Source of the DNA: Littorina saxatilis
Lineage: Eukaryota > Mollusca > Gastropoda > Littorinimorpha > Littorinidae
Length of the DNA: 64,000 nucleotides
NCBI RefSeq assembly: GCF_037325665.1
Contig: NC_090260.1
Span: 26,352,637 to 26,416,636, forward strand
Direction of reading: 5' to 3'
Position numbers and translations under genes: made by a program. Numbering within the stretch: position 1 is the stretch's first letter; every line of letters starts with the position of its first letter. Shown one piece after another: positions 32,101 to 42,050 of this stretch. The notes under the pieces were generated by a model that saw only the letters and a program-made list of their open reading frames with translations, had not been told where the DNA came from and made no database searches.

Positions 32101-32186
32101 CACGGTCCACATCCAAGCTAATCCATGTCAAACCCCCAGACCGTCCTCGTAGTGGTCAGCAGCAGCCAGCAGCAGTAGACTCCTAA
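18900..32186 (+). CDS. NERD nuclease-SF1 helicase-like gene, copy 2 (complete, 5 coding exons)
   Basis: Exons 18900-19727, 21481-21644, 29551-30048, 30956-31326 and 31768-32186 sum to 2280 nt, giving 759 aa with consistent phases. The start ATG (gtcaacATGg) lies 12 nt after an acceptor (gtctgcag), so a 5' UTR intron is likely. Residues ~1-45 are acidic and absent from copy 3. Residues ~175-230 are NERD-like: GDFDTLII (D179), CEIK (E193, K195), and a following helix with VDQLKKSR. Residues 277-331 carry WWQQC and DELYLDL. Walker A GPPGTGKT is at 399-406 and Walker B LFVVVDE at 484-490. The C-terminal part has SRFVQGLERKIVVYVE and MSRSTSKLIHV (motifs V and VI). It is predicted to couple a restriction-like nuclease to an NTP-driven motor on nucleic acid. 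The biological role is unknown. Unlike copies 1 and 3, it has no intron between exons 4 and 5. Confidence 0.78.
19757..19867 (+). repeat. (GT)n just downstream of the exon 1 donor, copy 2
   Basis: About 110 bp of GT begins 30 nt after the splice donor. Copy 3 has the same arrangement (46378-46477). Confidence 0.95.
19868..21480. other. Intron 1 of copy 2, remainder
   Basis: No host gene seen. Around 19900-19995 a B-box-like GGGTTCGAATCC suggests a worn tRNA-derived SINE head. The stretch 20700-21400 may be an old, unclassified retroelement piece, but nothing in it is firm enough to name. Confidence 0.35.
21481..21644 (+). CDS. copy 2 exon 2
   Basis: 164 nt, the same length as in copy 3. The acceptor is gctttcag. 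It encodes DPAQKCFTTDDVINPYTWWQ and DPAMTDELYLDLIS. It ends two bases into an Arg codon (CG|gtgtgt), and the donor is itself the first unit of a (GT)n tract. Confidence 0.75.
21645..21780 (+). repeat. (GT)n containing the exon 2 splice donor, copy 2
   Basis: A GT/GC-T tract of about 135 bp starts at the exon boundary itself. In copy 3 the equivalent tract starts at gtatgtgtg (47741-47870). Confidence 0.93.
21935..22140 (+). mobile_element. LINE ORF2 C-terminal fragment, part 1
   Basis: It encodes KAESYTSLNR followed by EEQVILFRLGTGHNRMQAH and a Cys/His cluster (CTCNTAPITAHPLQECP), the typical C-terminal region of non-LTR retrotransposon ORF2. It is 5' truncated. Its continuation lies about 7.1 kb downstream at 29263-29396. 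Confidence 0.8.
22146..22546 (+). mobile_element. Diverged 5' portion of an ~880-bp family element
   Basis: It aligns with family positions 1 to ~690: ACATTTAGTCAAGCTGTC, CAAACATATCATATxTATAT-like core, and AAGCTACAAAACTGAAATGC. It is clearly more diverged than copies I-IV and contains an extra foldback (CGAGACTATTTTAAGATAGTCTCG). Confidence 0.7.
22925..23135. repeat. Degenerate direct/inverted repeats built on CTGGAATTC
   Basis: At least six variants of AAACTGGAATTCxxATCTCCACT and its reverse complement alternate over about 210 bp. It could be a decayed foldback element. Confidence 0.65.
23310..25400. other. Intron sequence with recurring GTTACxxTTGACAC-like motif
   Basis: The motif appears in either orientation near 23330, 23495, 23665, 23715, 25155, 25315 and 25355. 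Related CGATCGTAAC motifs occur near 26400, 27445, 27465 and 28500. No gene is recognised apart from the coding remnants listed separately. Confidence 0.4.
24566..24766 (-). pseudogene. Arg/Lys-rich coding remnant, possibly from a DNA transposon
   Basis: An open stretch of up to 66 codons contains NERSKEYRQRLKLDPERY followed by TLARNRRH. Basic KEYRxRLKxDPExY segments are, from memory, frequent in uncharacterised mollusc transposon-like proteins. A possible acceptor (tcaccccag) precedes it. Too short to name. Confidence 0.35.
25432..26310 (+). mobile_element. ~880-bp non-autonomous repeat, copy I
   Basis: It starts AACAAGTCGCTTAAGGCG, has ACATTTAGTCAAG about 25 bp in, and ends with the inverted CTTGACTAAATG in a terminal hairpin before TAAAAA. 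CAAG flanks both sides. The interior contains TGACGTCAT, a (CA)n microsatellite and a conserved CCCAGGAACTCTCATGT. No coding frame. Confidence 0.85.
26423..27306 (+). mobile_element. ~880-bp non-autonomous repeat, copy II
   Basis: In direct orientation to copy I, about 110 bp downstream of it. Same termini and interior, including the (CA)n tract before CACCACGACCCTCGTTTCG. Confidence 0.87.
27555..28435 (-). mobile_element. ~880-bp non-autonomous repeat, copy III (inverted)
   Basis: In inverted orientation to copy II, with a ~250-bp spacer. Copies II and III together form a large inverted repeat that could fold in the intron 2 pre-mRNA of gene copy 2. Confidence 0.87.
28600..29059 (-). pseudogene. 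Unrecognised minus-strand coding remnant
   Basis: The frame from 29059 is open for 90 codons and includes KMLAEASKSGDLKVGHSVHG and FVRGPEISVVKLETVP, which look protein-like. Other short frames continue beyond its stop. No domain is recognised. It may be part of a transposon gene inside the 7.1-kb insertion. Confidence 0.35.
29096..29258 (+). mobile_element. 3' portion of an ~880-bp family element at the right edge of the 7.1-kb insertion
   Basis: (CA)n, then CACCCTCGTCTCGATTCCC and the terminal hairpin CTAGTCAAAACTTGACTAAA. It pairs with the 5' portion at 22146-22546. Confidence 0.75.
29263..29396 (+). mobile_element. LINE ORF2 C-terminal fragment, part 2
   Basis: It encodes TAWPDETP, LQEKLSGDLVALKETAEF and VRATGVDVQKERTRRRRR, then TAA. 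This is the usual last segment of non-LTR ORF2 proteins, following the Cys/His cluster seen at 22140. Same strand as part 1. Confidence 0.72.
29551..30048 (+). CDS. copy 2 exon 3 (Walker A and B)
   Basis: 498 nt. The acceptor is cctgttcag, the donor gtcagt. It encodes KPLVFLCGPPGTGKTLILIL, VHVVSIREGN and GELFVVVDESCDVY. It is 27 nt shorter than in copy 3, which has nine extra residues before the DLP segment. Confidence 0.83.
30154..30508. mobile_element. 355-bp TIR element filled with ATCACG repeats, intron 3 of copy 2
   Basis: The ends are TGAGGGCCCCAAAGG and its inverse CCTTTGGGGCCCTCA. The interior has more than a dozen ATCACG/GATCACG hexamers in both halves. It is absent from intron 3 of copy 3. 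Superfamily not assigned. Confidence 0.8.
30509..30955. other. Remainder of intron 3, copy 2
   Basis: AT-rich. It ends in the acceptor cttgtttcag. No other feature seen. Confidence 0.5.
30956..31326 (+). CDS. copy 2 fused exon 4+5 (intron 4 absent)
   Basis: 371 nt, corresponding to exons 4 (191 nt) and 5 (183 nt) of copy 3 minus one codon. At the intron position, copies 1 and 3 have G|gtagc...catag|GT, while copy 2 reads GCTCTGGGTCCCGGG without interruption. It encodes LKKGLHLWAASMYHEF, PLRTPPLVTRHVMQHR, KNVHGYKEC and PYDCEQCGLEVAQIL. The donor is gtgagt. Confidence 0.82.
31768..32186 (+). CDS. copy 2 exon 6 (terminal)
   Basis: 419 nt. The acceptor is actcacag and the stop TAA at 32184-32186. 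It contains motif V-like SRFVQGLERKIVVYVE and motif VI-like MSRSTSKLIHV. From about 31980 to 32138 it differs from copy 3 at only two positions by eye, while the preceding ~210 nt differ at many. Confidence 0.83.
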
Positions 32187-32204
32187 ACCAGTGGAGATGT
32201 TAAG

Positions 32205-32530
32205 TAGGATTATCACACCTGATATCCAAGACTAGACCCCATTATGGGTGGTAAAGATAAGTAGGATTACCACACCTCATATCCAAGACTATACCCCATT
32301 ATGTGTGGTAAAGATGAGTAGTATTACCACACCTCATATCCAACACTATACCCCATTACGTATGGTAAAGATGAGTAGTATCACCACACCTCATATCCAA
32401 GACTATACCCCATTACGTGTGGTAAAGATGAGTAGTATTACCACACCTCATATCCAACACTATACCCCATTACGTATGGTAAAGATGAGTAGTATTACCA
32501 CACCTCATATCCAAGACTGGACCCCATCAA
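32205..32530 (+). repeat. 57-bp tandem repeat in the copy 2 3' UTR, ~6 units
   Basis: Units contain AAAGATGAGTAGTATTACCA and ATATCCAAGACTATACCCCA. As 57 is divisible by three, a frame +1 to the stop (32248-32568) stays open with a 19-residue repeat VKMSSITTPHIQDYTPLR(x). A translated role is unproven. Confidence 0.92.
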
Positions 32531-33180
32531 ATTATGCAACATTGCCAACGCTGGAAGATGTATTATGAAAGGTAAACGGTGCTCTTATGGGAGGGATTTT
32601 TACAGGGGACATGCGACATTCAGAAACTGCTTAATCCTTTGTAATATAATTTTGATATGCCGAGGGATCCTTTTCGGTGGGATATTGACAAGGGATCGGC
32701 TGTTGACAACTTTATAGCCACATATCTGAGATGACGATGGTTTCTTATATTGGAAGGATGTTGACAGGGGGCCCCACATGTGCTATAGACAAAACGGCTG
32801 AATTCTGAAGAGATCAAAGTTTCATAAGAAACGTCTTCTTCTGATATAAGAGGGGACTTTGTTGTTGGAGGGATTTTGACAGAGGACGTGTGCCATTTCT
32901 AAAACCGCTGAATCCTTTGTAGCCAAACCCTAAGATGTTGAGGGTTTCAATGATCTAGCAAAAGGTCATTTGGTTGCCTACATTAAGTTGGAACCCATAA
33001 CAAACATGGAAAATAGTGCAAAGAATCACCATGAAGAGTTCTCATCCATTTTGAGGATATTACACACATAGACTGAACTACTTTTTCTGCAAAGTTCAAA
33101 TGTTATATAACAATTCACAACAAGCAGACAGGAGTGACCGTGTACCTAGTATGTGCACGTATTTGCTGAAATTTCAAAGC
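32531..33180. repeat. Duplicon 2 proximal block with ~90-bp degenerate repeats
   Basis: Same layout as 2600-3170: GGGAGGGATTTTxACAGGGG motifs and AATCCTTTGTAGCCAAACCC. Closer to duplicon 3 (52090-52560) than to duplicon 1. No gene seen. Confidence 0.65.
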
Positions 33181-33184
33181 TATA

Positions 33185-33954
33185 GGCCCATTGCAGAAAC
33201 TCAAGTTATCAACAGCATTTCTACTCGGCGCGCGCGGTATGAGAATCACGGGTCGTAACTCTCTGGAATTGGTCATCCGCCGCCATGTTGGATGCCTTGC
33301 ACGATCTCTGACAGTGCTTGAGCGTTGGGTGGCGACTCGACAAAAGTGAAAATGACACGTTGTGTGGCCAAAAACTGCAGTCAGCAGGCACACTTTAGGA
33401 TCCCTAAAGTTGTTTACCATCAGGGTGACAACTGGAAGGAAGTTACTGAGCGGAGAAGACGATTATAACTGGTTATTTTTTGCTGTGTGCAGTGCGCTAA
33501 TCAACAATTGTCAATCGGTTGTGCCTTTAGAGTGAACACTGTGATAGGATGCTTTGAAAATTATACTTTGCAGTAGTTACCTGAGCTGCATTGTACCTCA
33601 TTTGCCTGTCTTGAGAGCTTTATCTTGTGAATTTTGGTGCACTGTCTGCATGGTAGTTTGAGATAAAGAATAAATAAATGAATATAATAATGTATTCTTG
33701 CTTTACTTTTTATGTTGTGCTGTTGTGTTAAAAAGGCAGATCCCCTTTGGACTCATGCATGCACAGTTTTCTTCATTTTGTCTGCATACACAGTGAAATA
33801 CGCAAAAAGAACAAGAGTGCAATGAAGAAAACTAACAAAGACGGCATCCAATATGGCGGCGCGAAGAGAGTATGAGCGGAGTTGTGCCCCTTAGGGCTAA
33901 AGCTAGCCGATCCATTTGATAACGTCACGCCGAGTAAGAAGAATGAATTGGACC
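33185..33954 (+). mobile_element. Internally deleted THAP-bearing DNA transposon (P/Kolobok-like)
   Basis: The ends GGCCCATTGCAG and, inverted, GGTCCAATTC are flanked by TATA on both sides. Subterminal inverted motifs TACTCGGCG and GCCGCCATxTTGGATGCC occur near each end. It carries the start of a THAP domain (33352-33468) and lacks a transposase core. Duplicons 1 and 3 have the uninterrupted site. Confidence 0.68.
33352..33468 (+). pseudogene. N-terminal THAP zinc-finger fragment
   Basis: 38 codons: MTR, then CVAKNCSQQAHFRIPKVV, ending NWKEVTERRRRL before TAA. C-x4-C with a following FRIPK and a basic ERRRR stretch is the start of a THAP DNA-binding domain. The expected Trp and the second metal pair are missing, so the finger cannot be complete. 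Confidence 0.7.
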
Positions 33955-33958
33955 TATA

Positions 33959-36839
33959 GATACCGCCAATAGTTTTAACCATGCAAATCCGTGACCTCCA
34001 TGGCGCTGGAAACGCCTCTGACGGGTCGATAGAAAACATTTTCGCAAACAAAGAGTTGAAAAGGTTAACGAATGTTGACATCGGCTGTTGCCATTCGGTT
34101 TTCGCCTTCTGGATGCGTCTAGCTAGGCTGCTGTTTGTATGAAAACAGTATTCAAGAGATTGAGGATAACCGAGGCAAGTTGGATGTCATTGCTTTACAC
34201 AACCAGATAACATTTTAAATGAAAGTTGGTGGGTTTCTTTTGGGCTGTCGTAATGCACAGGTGGTCGTTATCAAGAGGCAATCACAAGGGTAGGTTGAAC
34301 TGTAATATTGCTACAACACATCCAACAATCTTAATTTCTGTATGGCACACATTCTTTGTCAAAGCCCCTCCCACAACAATGCAGTGCGCATGTTGCTGAT
34401 CTTGTCATTGATAAACTGTCACCCAAATTAGTTTATTGAAGGCACAATTCTTCTGTGAAATCAGTCCCGCTCATATCTCAGATATGACCAGGCTTTCACT
34501 TGGTACAACAACATCCCTCCACTTGTTAACATACCAACAAATGAACCGTCTGGGTGCTCTCTGTTCACACAACGGGAATTAGTTTATGAATTAATTGTGT
34601 AAAAGCAACACTAGTGCGTTTTTTCTCAAGAAAACAATTCATCAACAATTGTGACCCTCCACCACGAAATGAGTCGCATGTCACCTCACGCGGTTCTGCG
34701 CTGGGCTTAATATAAGTCCGGGGAGTGTCTGGTAACAGTGTGAAGTTCACCGTAGTCACAGGCTAAAGGTTTTCGCTCTTTTCTAAAACGGTTTTCACCA
34801 CTGGATAGAGCATACACAACTCTTTCGGAAAATGCAAAAATATGAAAATCATGCAAAGGTGACATGCGACTCATACCGTCGTGGAGGGTCACAATTCCTA
34901 CTCACCACAGGGAGCAGTCAGGGTGTTGAATTTTGGTATGTGACCAAGTGGAGGAATAGCCTTATCCCATGCAAAATCCTGGCCAGATATGAGATGGTGA
35001 GCTGAACTGATTTCACAAGCAGTTTGCCTTTAATTACTGCCAAGGTCTCTTCCATACTTTACTTGAGAACTTGGTGGGAAAACTTATGCCCTCCACAGAA
35101 AGGGAGAAAATCAATTTGAGCAAATTTTTTTTAGACCCCTTTTTATACTTATGAACTCGTAACCGATTGTTTTATGAAGTAATGCTATTTGAATGTATTA
35201 GTAATTCTATTTTTCTCTTATGAATAAATAGAAAACAGAAACGAAAGTATATTGCACACAAAAACCAAAAACACCTTTCTCAGGCAACTTCCTGGGGTAA
35301 AATTCACTAATAGTATGTACAACTTATAGAGAAGAAAGATAAACATGAATTAAGAAACAATTATACGTTAATAGCATGATTATCACGAGGCATAATCCCT
35401 AAAAAGTAAAAATACGTCCTTTCTTTTTTAATTAAAGGGGGAATATGTGAATAAATGTTAGGATAGAAAAGAAAGTCGTTTTATTTTTGTTGTAAATGAT
35501 AACATTGTTCAAGGTTCAGTCAAATGTACTTGTACTCATTGCTAGCTATTTTGTTTACCTGTGTGCTGCAGCATTCTACGGTGTTAATGACTGTTTATCA
35601 CTTGTTAAAAACGTACAGTACTATAGCACTGTTTTCTTCAGCAAGGCATGTTTTGCTTACGTCATTTGAGTTCATGTTTCTTTTGTGTTATACCTTTGCA
35701 TGTTTTTATTCTACGCTCTGTCATCTGATAGATGATGACTTGCACAGTCTTCTTACTGTACGTTTATAACTGTCTGTGAATGTCTTATTATGTAGTGTAC
35801 GTAGTACCCTATTTGTGTCGTGTGCTCAATGTAAAAAGAAAACCACTCATTATCCTATTGTAAAATCAGGATTGTATCATTTGTCATTGTCAGTGCTATA
35901 ATGATGTTTCTGAGCTGATGGAAAAAGTGAGTGAGCAGAGTCCCATACTCAGCCATACACAATTTGGCTTCCACAACAGTTAAATGTAAAAAGAAGATCA
36001 ATATATTCATTATTCAAAAACCTTTGTAAAATAAGTTTTTTACAATCATGAGAAAAATCAAAACTCTGGGAAGAGAAAACACGCTGTGTTTTGCCCTTTG
36101 AGTTGCATCCAGATGATTGCCTCCCCTTGACCGGACGATTTTCTCAGTATTGGTGTAATTGCTTTTCTTTGTATGTCGTATGATTTTTATTGAAATGTTT
36201 GACTAAATTCTTTTGGCAGTCAAGGGTTCCATTGGTCACCACGTAGGCGTGTAAATTGTGATATAAAACAAGTGAACTGTATTTGTAAGGTGCTTTGGGG
36301 ATGTATCTAATATGAAAACGCATGTCTTTTCTCCTGACATGGCCATACTGTAAAAAAAAAAAAAAAAAAAAAAGGTGAATTGACAACAAGTTTTAAGTCA
36401 TAGGAAAGGTAAATTTTGATGATCTTTACACATAATTAATGTTGACAATATACAGGAAGGCGATTCATTGTCACAGAACAAACATAGTTATGTTTGGGTA
36501 TTGTTGATATTTCGCTTTGATTTTTGTTGATCTCGCTCATGTGTTGTAATCGGTTTTCAAATTGGTGTTGTAAATAGGCATATATTGTGCAATAGTTGGG
36601 GATTCACAGAAACAATATGCACTACTTGTATATGCGGTTGGTGATATTTGTCAAAATGATAATGAAGACTTGCTGGGCGTTGCAAAAAAGTACCAATGTA
36701 TTTTGATTTTGTTGCCAAGTTTTTGTGTTTAGATTGACATTTTAACTTATAAGAAAAAAAAGGAGAAATGCGAATTTAAGGTGCTATTTATTTAGATAAC
36801 CTTAATTGATATTTCACTGGACAGAAATTCCAAATCGCC
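33959..36839. other. Noncoding middle of duplicon 2
   Basis: It matches 3250-5640, including unit A at 34080-34200. A 242-bp MITE at 34651-34892 is listed separately. No gene recognised. Confidence 0.6.
34651..34892 (-). mobile_element. 242-bp MITE copy C, target duplication AATT
   Basis: Same family as 7012-7262, with GTGACCCTCCACCACG and inverted GGGTCAC ends. The flanks are AATT on both sides, confirming a 4-bp duplication with varied sequence. Confidence 0.85.
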
Positions 36840-38740
36840 CACGCTGATTTTGTGACTAGGGTGATGGCGCTAACATGGTGTTTTTACAGGAGGGATTTTA
36901 ACAGGGGACATGTGCCAGTCAAAGCAACTGCTGAATACATGGTAGCCAAATATCTGACATGCCAAGGGTTTTTATCGCCAAGAAAAAACTCATTGCACTG
37001 CCCCCTTCGAGTTCAAACCCCTAGCAAAATTCAGAGTTCATGAAATCCCCATGAAGTATTCTCATGGGAATCATTTTGGCTCTTTTTGAAAGTGTCAGTG
37101 GTTTCTAACATTTCAATTTTCTAGATATTAAACAAAGACTGAACTAATTTCTCTGCAAAGATCACATTGTATACACTTTGAATCCGGTATTAACTGTACA
37201 AAATTTCTATCCACTGAGTCACTGGGGATCCAGTACGTGTTGACTTTCATTGCTTGATACCACAAGAAGTCTTTACCTCGCGTTTCACGTGACCTACCTC
37301 GTGCTGGAATCGCCTCTGACAACTCAATTGAAAAGACGAAGAGTTGAAAAGGTTGACGAAAGTCGACATCGGCTGTTGCAATTCGGTTATTCCCTACTGG
37401 TTGTGTCCAGCTAGGCTGCTGTTTGTATAAAAACAGTATTCAAGAGATTGAGGATAGCCGAGGCAACTAGGATGTCATGGATAAACAACGATCACATTTA
37501 GTATTCAAAGGAAGGTTCGAGGCTTTAGATTATGACTATAATTCTGATTGTGAGCACCCTCTATTATTTTGAAAATGGCTACTGAAGGTTCAACAGGAAC
37601 TCTGTATGGTACACGTTCCCTGCCAAAGCCCATTCAATAAAAAATGTCATGCGCATGTTGCTGATCTGGTCAAAAAGTGAGCGTCGGCCATAGAAAAATC
37701 GGGCATCTACATTCCGATGACAATAGTTGTCTAGGTCTCTTTCACACATTACTTAAAATAAGTTCAGAAAATGCCCCCCACCCCCACCAGAAGAAGGGGG
37801 AACAAAGAAAGAAAAGGAAAATGAGTATATTTTTAGCATCTCTGTATATATTCACTAATTGATTACCTAATGTACTACGAGATAATGTTGTACATGATTT
37901 ATTGTGCGTTGTGTATTTATATGCATGGTATTGCCCACAGGTGGCTAATGTGTTGCTGTAAGTTTATTATTACGTTAATTTGTTAGAATGTATATGTATT
38001 AGATGTTTAAATAGTATGTTTTTATTCATAGTTAATATGTAAAGCGCGGAAAGAATGTGGTTCGCGCCATATAAACTGTCATTATTATAATTATTTTTAT
38101 GTTTTTGATTATGAAGCTTATGAGTAATTTCCATAGTTTTCTTGAATACAAGGAAAGTGTATTTAACACAAACGAAGAAATTCACTTGGTTGAAATTGTG
38201 TTTGGAACCCTGAAATTGTTAAAGCACGCTGCGATATGTGTTTCATAAATATTACATACAATAACATTGAACCTTTATGTCACTCAAATGGTTTAATAGC
38301 TTTTAAAATCTTCAGTTCATGTACTATGTAAGAAATCTTGCCGAAAGAATGGAACATATTTGTACAAATGAATTGAGAAAACACAAACAAACAAAAGGCT
38401 AAGATAAATGACTGCATCAGTTGTCATATAACTGTGTCAGTTGGGTCTCTTGTTTTTGTCAAATGTAAAGGCCGATATGATGATGTCTTTGTGAATTCTC
38501 TTTTGTTCAGAAGTTAGCGTTTTCATTTGTGAAAACATCCCTGAAGCCAGATTAATACAGATGTTCCTGGAGCTTTGCGAACATTTGCTTAGAGCTTTGA
38601 AAGAACTTTTCTTTGAATGTCTCTTGTATGGAAAACAAAATCGAAATGAGAAATGTTTTTGTCATCCCAGAAACACTCCCCTAACACTTTGCCAGCAGCT
38701 TTATTCTCTGCTTCCCAATAACTTGCCGAGGTTTGTGGCT
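36840..38740. other. Duplicon 2, unit A second copy and AT-rich stretch
   Basis: Nearly identical to 5640-8020 apart from insertions present only in duplicon 1. A 61-codon frame (37677-37862 and 6650-6835) is well kept between the two copies, but so is all surrounding noncoding sequence, so it is not called as a gene. Confidence 0.6.
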
Positions 38741-40840
38741 GATGTCTAGTATATTTGTTTAATTTAGTTTGTTTGTCAAAGTCTAACAAAAACCGAAACA
38801 GCTTGCAAATTAGAATAATACCAGACAAAGCAGATAATATTCATCACGTGGTCGTCGATCCTTTGTGTCCAATGTCTATTTTCTAGAACCATTTTCGTTC
38901 AAGTTTAGCTAGTAAAAAAAAAAGCAGACACGGCTTGAAGATTGAAATAATACCAGACAGCAGATACAGCCAATCACTTTGTCCTGCATTGTACATTGTG
39001 TGAAGTATCTTTGTTGCACAGTTCACATGTAAATAGCTAACATAAAACCAGAAACAGCTTGAACATTTGAACACCATACAAAGCTTTGACGTGCTTCGGC
39101 TCTTATGTGAAATGTCTGTGTTGTACGAATAGATTGTATGTTAATAGCTAAAGCAAAACCGGAAAAGGCTTGAATATTAGAATAATATCAGACTCAGCAA
39201 ATAATGCCAATCACTTTTTCATGATTTGTATCTTCTGTGTAGTAAGTTTGTTGTAAAAATGTGCATATAAATAGCTAACATAAAGCCAGAAACGGCTTGA
39301 AGATTGAAATAGTATCAAACATAGCAGATACTTTCTTTTTTTTTAAACTTTTGCGTGCTTTGGCTTTTTGTGAAGTGTCTGTGTTTTACAAGTATGTATG
39401 TTAACAGCGTATATAAAGTAGAAACGGCTTAAAAATTGGAATATGATACCAGACATAGCAGATACTTTTTTTCCCTTTGGGTTGCTTGGGCTTTTTTGTG
39501 AAGTGTCTGTGTTGTTCAAGAATGTATGTTAATGGCTAACATTAATTAGAAACGGCTTGAAGATTGGAATATAATACCAGACATAGCAAATGCTTTTATT
39601 TTTACTTTGGCGTGCTTTGGCTTTTTGTGAAGTGTCTGTTGTAAAAGTATGTATGTTAATATAGCTTATATGAATTAAAAACGGCGTGAAGATTGGAATA
39701 TAATACCAGACATAGCAGATACTATTTCTCACGTTGTCTTGCTTTGTGTCGTATGTGTATAGTGTCTGCATCGTAAATGTATCTATGTATAAAACAAAAC
39801 AAAAAACGACCACAAAACCAGAAACGGCTTGAAGATATCAATAATGCAAGATATGACATACATTTTTCATAATTTTGTCGTACATTTTCTGTTCTATATA
39901 GTTTCTTTGTTGTTAATGTATGTATGGAAAACAAAATTGGTTTGAAAAATAAATTGAAACCAGACATAGCATATAATCTCCATCCCTCAATCGTCATAAC
40001 CAAAAACTTCTTGAACATTATAGAATAATACCAGGCAAAGCAGATAATGCCAATTGGTTTGTCGTGTTTTGTATCTTTTATGTTGTATTATTTAAAGTGT
40101 TCATGTAAATAGCTAACTTAAAACCAGAAATGGCAAAACGACCACAAACCCAGAAATTGCTTGAAGATTATAATAACACCACAGACAGCAGATATTTTTA
40201 ATCTTTGTTTTACATTGTCTGTTATTTTTAGTTTATTTGTTGTTAATGTATGTATGGAAAACAAAATTGGTTTGAAGATTAGAAATAATACCAGACATGG
40301 CAGATATTCTTCATCACTTTATCGTCCGTTGGTCTTAAGTGCAGCGTCTGTATTGTAGAACCATTTGCATAAAACTTTAGCTAGATCATGACTAAAAACT
40401 TGAACATTGGAATCATACCAGACATAGCAGATAACGCCAATTATACGTTCTGGTGTTTTGTATCTTTTTTGTAGTATCGTTGTTGTAAAATTATGTATGC
40501 AAATAGACTCATAGGTAACGTAAAACCAGAAACCAGAATCTGCTTAAAGATTTGAATAATATTAGACATAGCATTATACTTTTTTCACTTTGACGTGCTT
40601 CGGCTCTTTTGTGTAGGGATTATAATATAAAAATATAAACGTAAAAAGCTACCACCCAGAAATGGCTTGACATTTTTAATACTGCCAGATATAGCAGATA
40701 ACACTCATCACTTTGTCAGGCTTTGGTTTTTATGTGTATATATATATAAAGTCTGTGTTAAAAAAAAGTGTATATAAAAAGCTACCATAAAACAACAAAC
40801 AGTTTGAAGACTCGAATTTAACCATTTACCCATGTGGATT
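38741..40840. repeat. ~130-bp satellite-like array (duplicon 2)
   Basis: The same units as 8020-10830 in the same order and nearly identical, but without the two insertions of duplicon 1. Confidence 0.8.
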
Positions 40841-41675
40841 ATTCTCCAGAGCTGGGTACCATTTTGTGACATTGTATTTTTTTGTTCAATTGTTAGTGTT
40901 CAAATCCATGTCACAACTTTTGGTTTCCATGTTACCAAGTTAACGTACTTTGAAACCCTTGTAATATACTGAACGGAACGTAGACAAACACAATGTGCAA
41001 GTAGTTCTAAATATATTTGTGCAGGCCAAGGATAAATATGGAACCAGTAATTGATATTGAAATCAATATGTATGGTTAAAATGTCTCAGTTAAGTAAAGA
41101 AATGTCAAGTTCGTAAAATGGTTTTGCCCTGATACACAGCTCTGAAGAATAACCTATACACATGTTATCACTTTTTTTCCTGCTTCTCTTATGTGTAGTG
41201 TCTGTGTTGAAAAAGCGTATACGTAAAAAAACTAAGCAACATCAGAAACGGATGGAAGATTGGAATAGTTCCAGCCTTACCAGTTGTTAATGTACGATTA
41301 ATACAATGATAAGGATATGTTGACTGCCCAACTCTCACGAAAGTTCCAGGCGCATCACACTTCTCAAAGAAATATTTAACAGAAAATACATAAACCAATA
41401 CAATAAATTGCGGATCCATCATAAAATCATACATCTCTTGACGCAGCTGGGATTTTGTTGTTGTTATAATGTTGAAGTAACATTTTTAGTTTAAAATAGA
41501 AGGCAATCTGCATCCATGATCTGAGCAGAGCTTCAAACTGTTTTAGTAAATGAAACTTTTCTGATAGTTTTATACCTGGAATGTTTTTAATTCAGAAAAC
41601 TGTCCGTGTTGTAGAAAAATAATCTGACAGTCAAAATAAAAAGTTTCTTTTTTGTTGGCATTGTGAGTATATAAT

Positions 41676-41676
<1 letters not shown>
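40841..41676. other. Distal block of duplicon 2
   Basis: Homologous to 10830-11640 and 58850-59825. From about 41150 onward it is the odd one out among the three. No gene seen. Confidence 0.5.
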
Positions 41677-42050
<374 letters not shown>

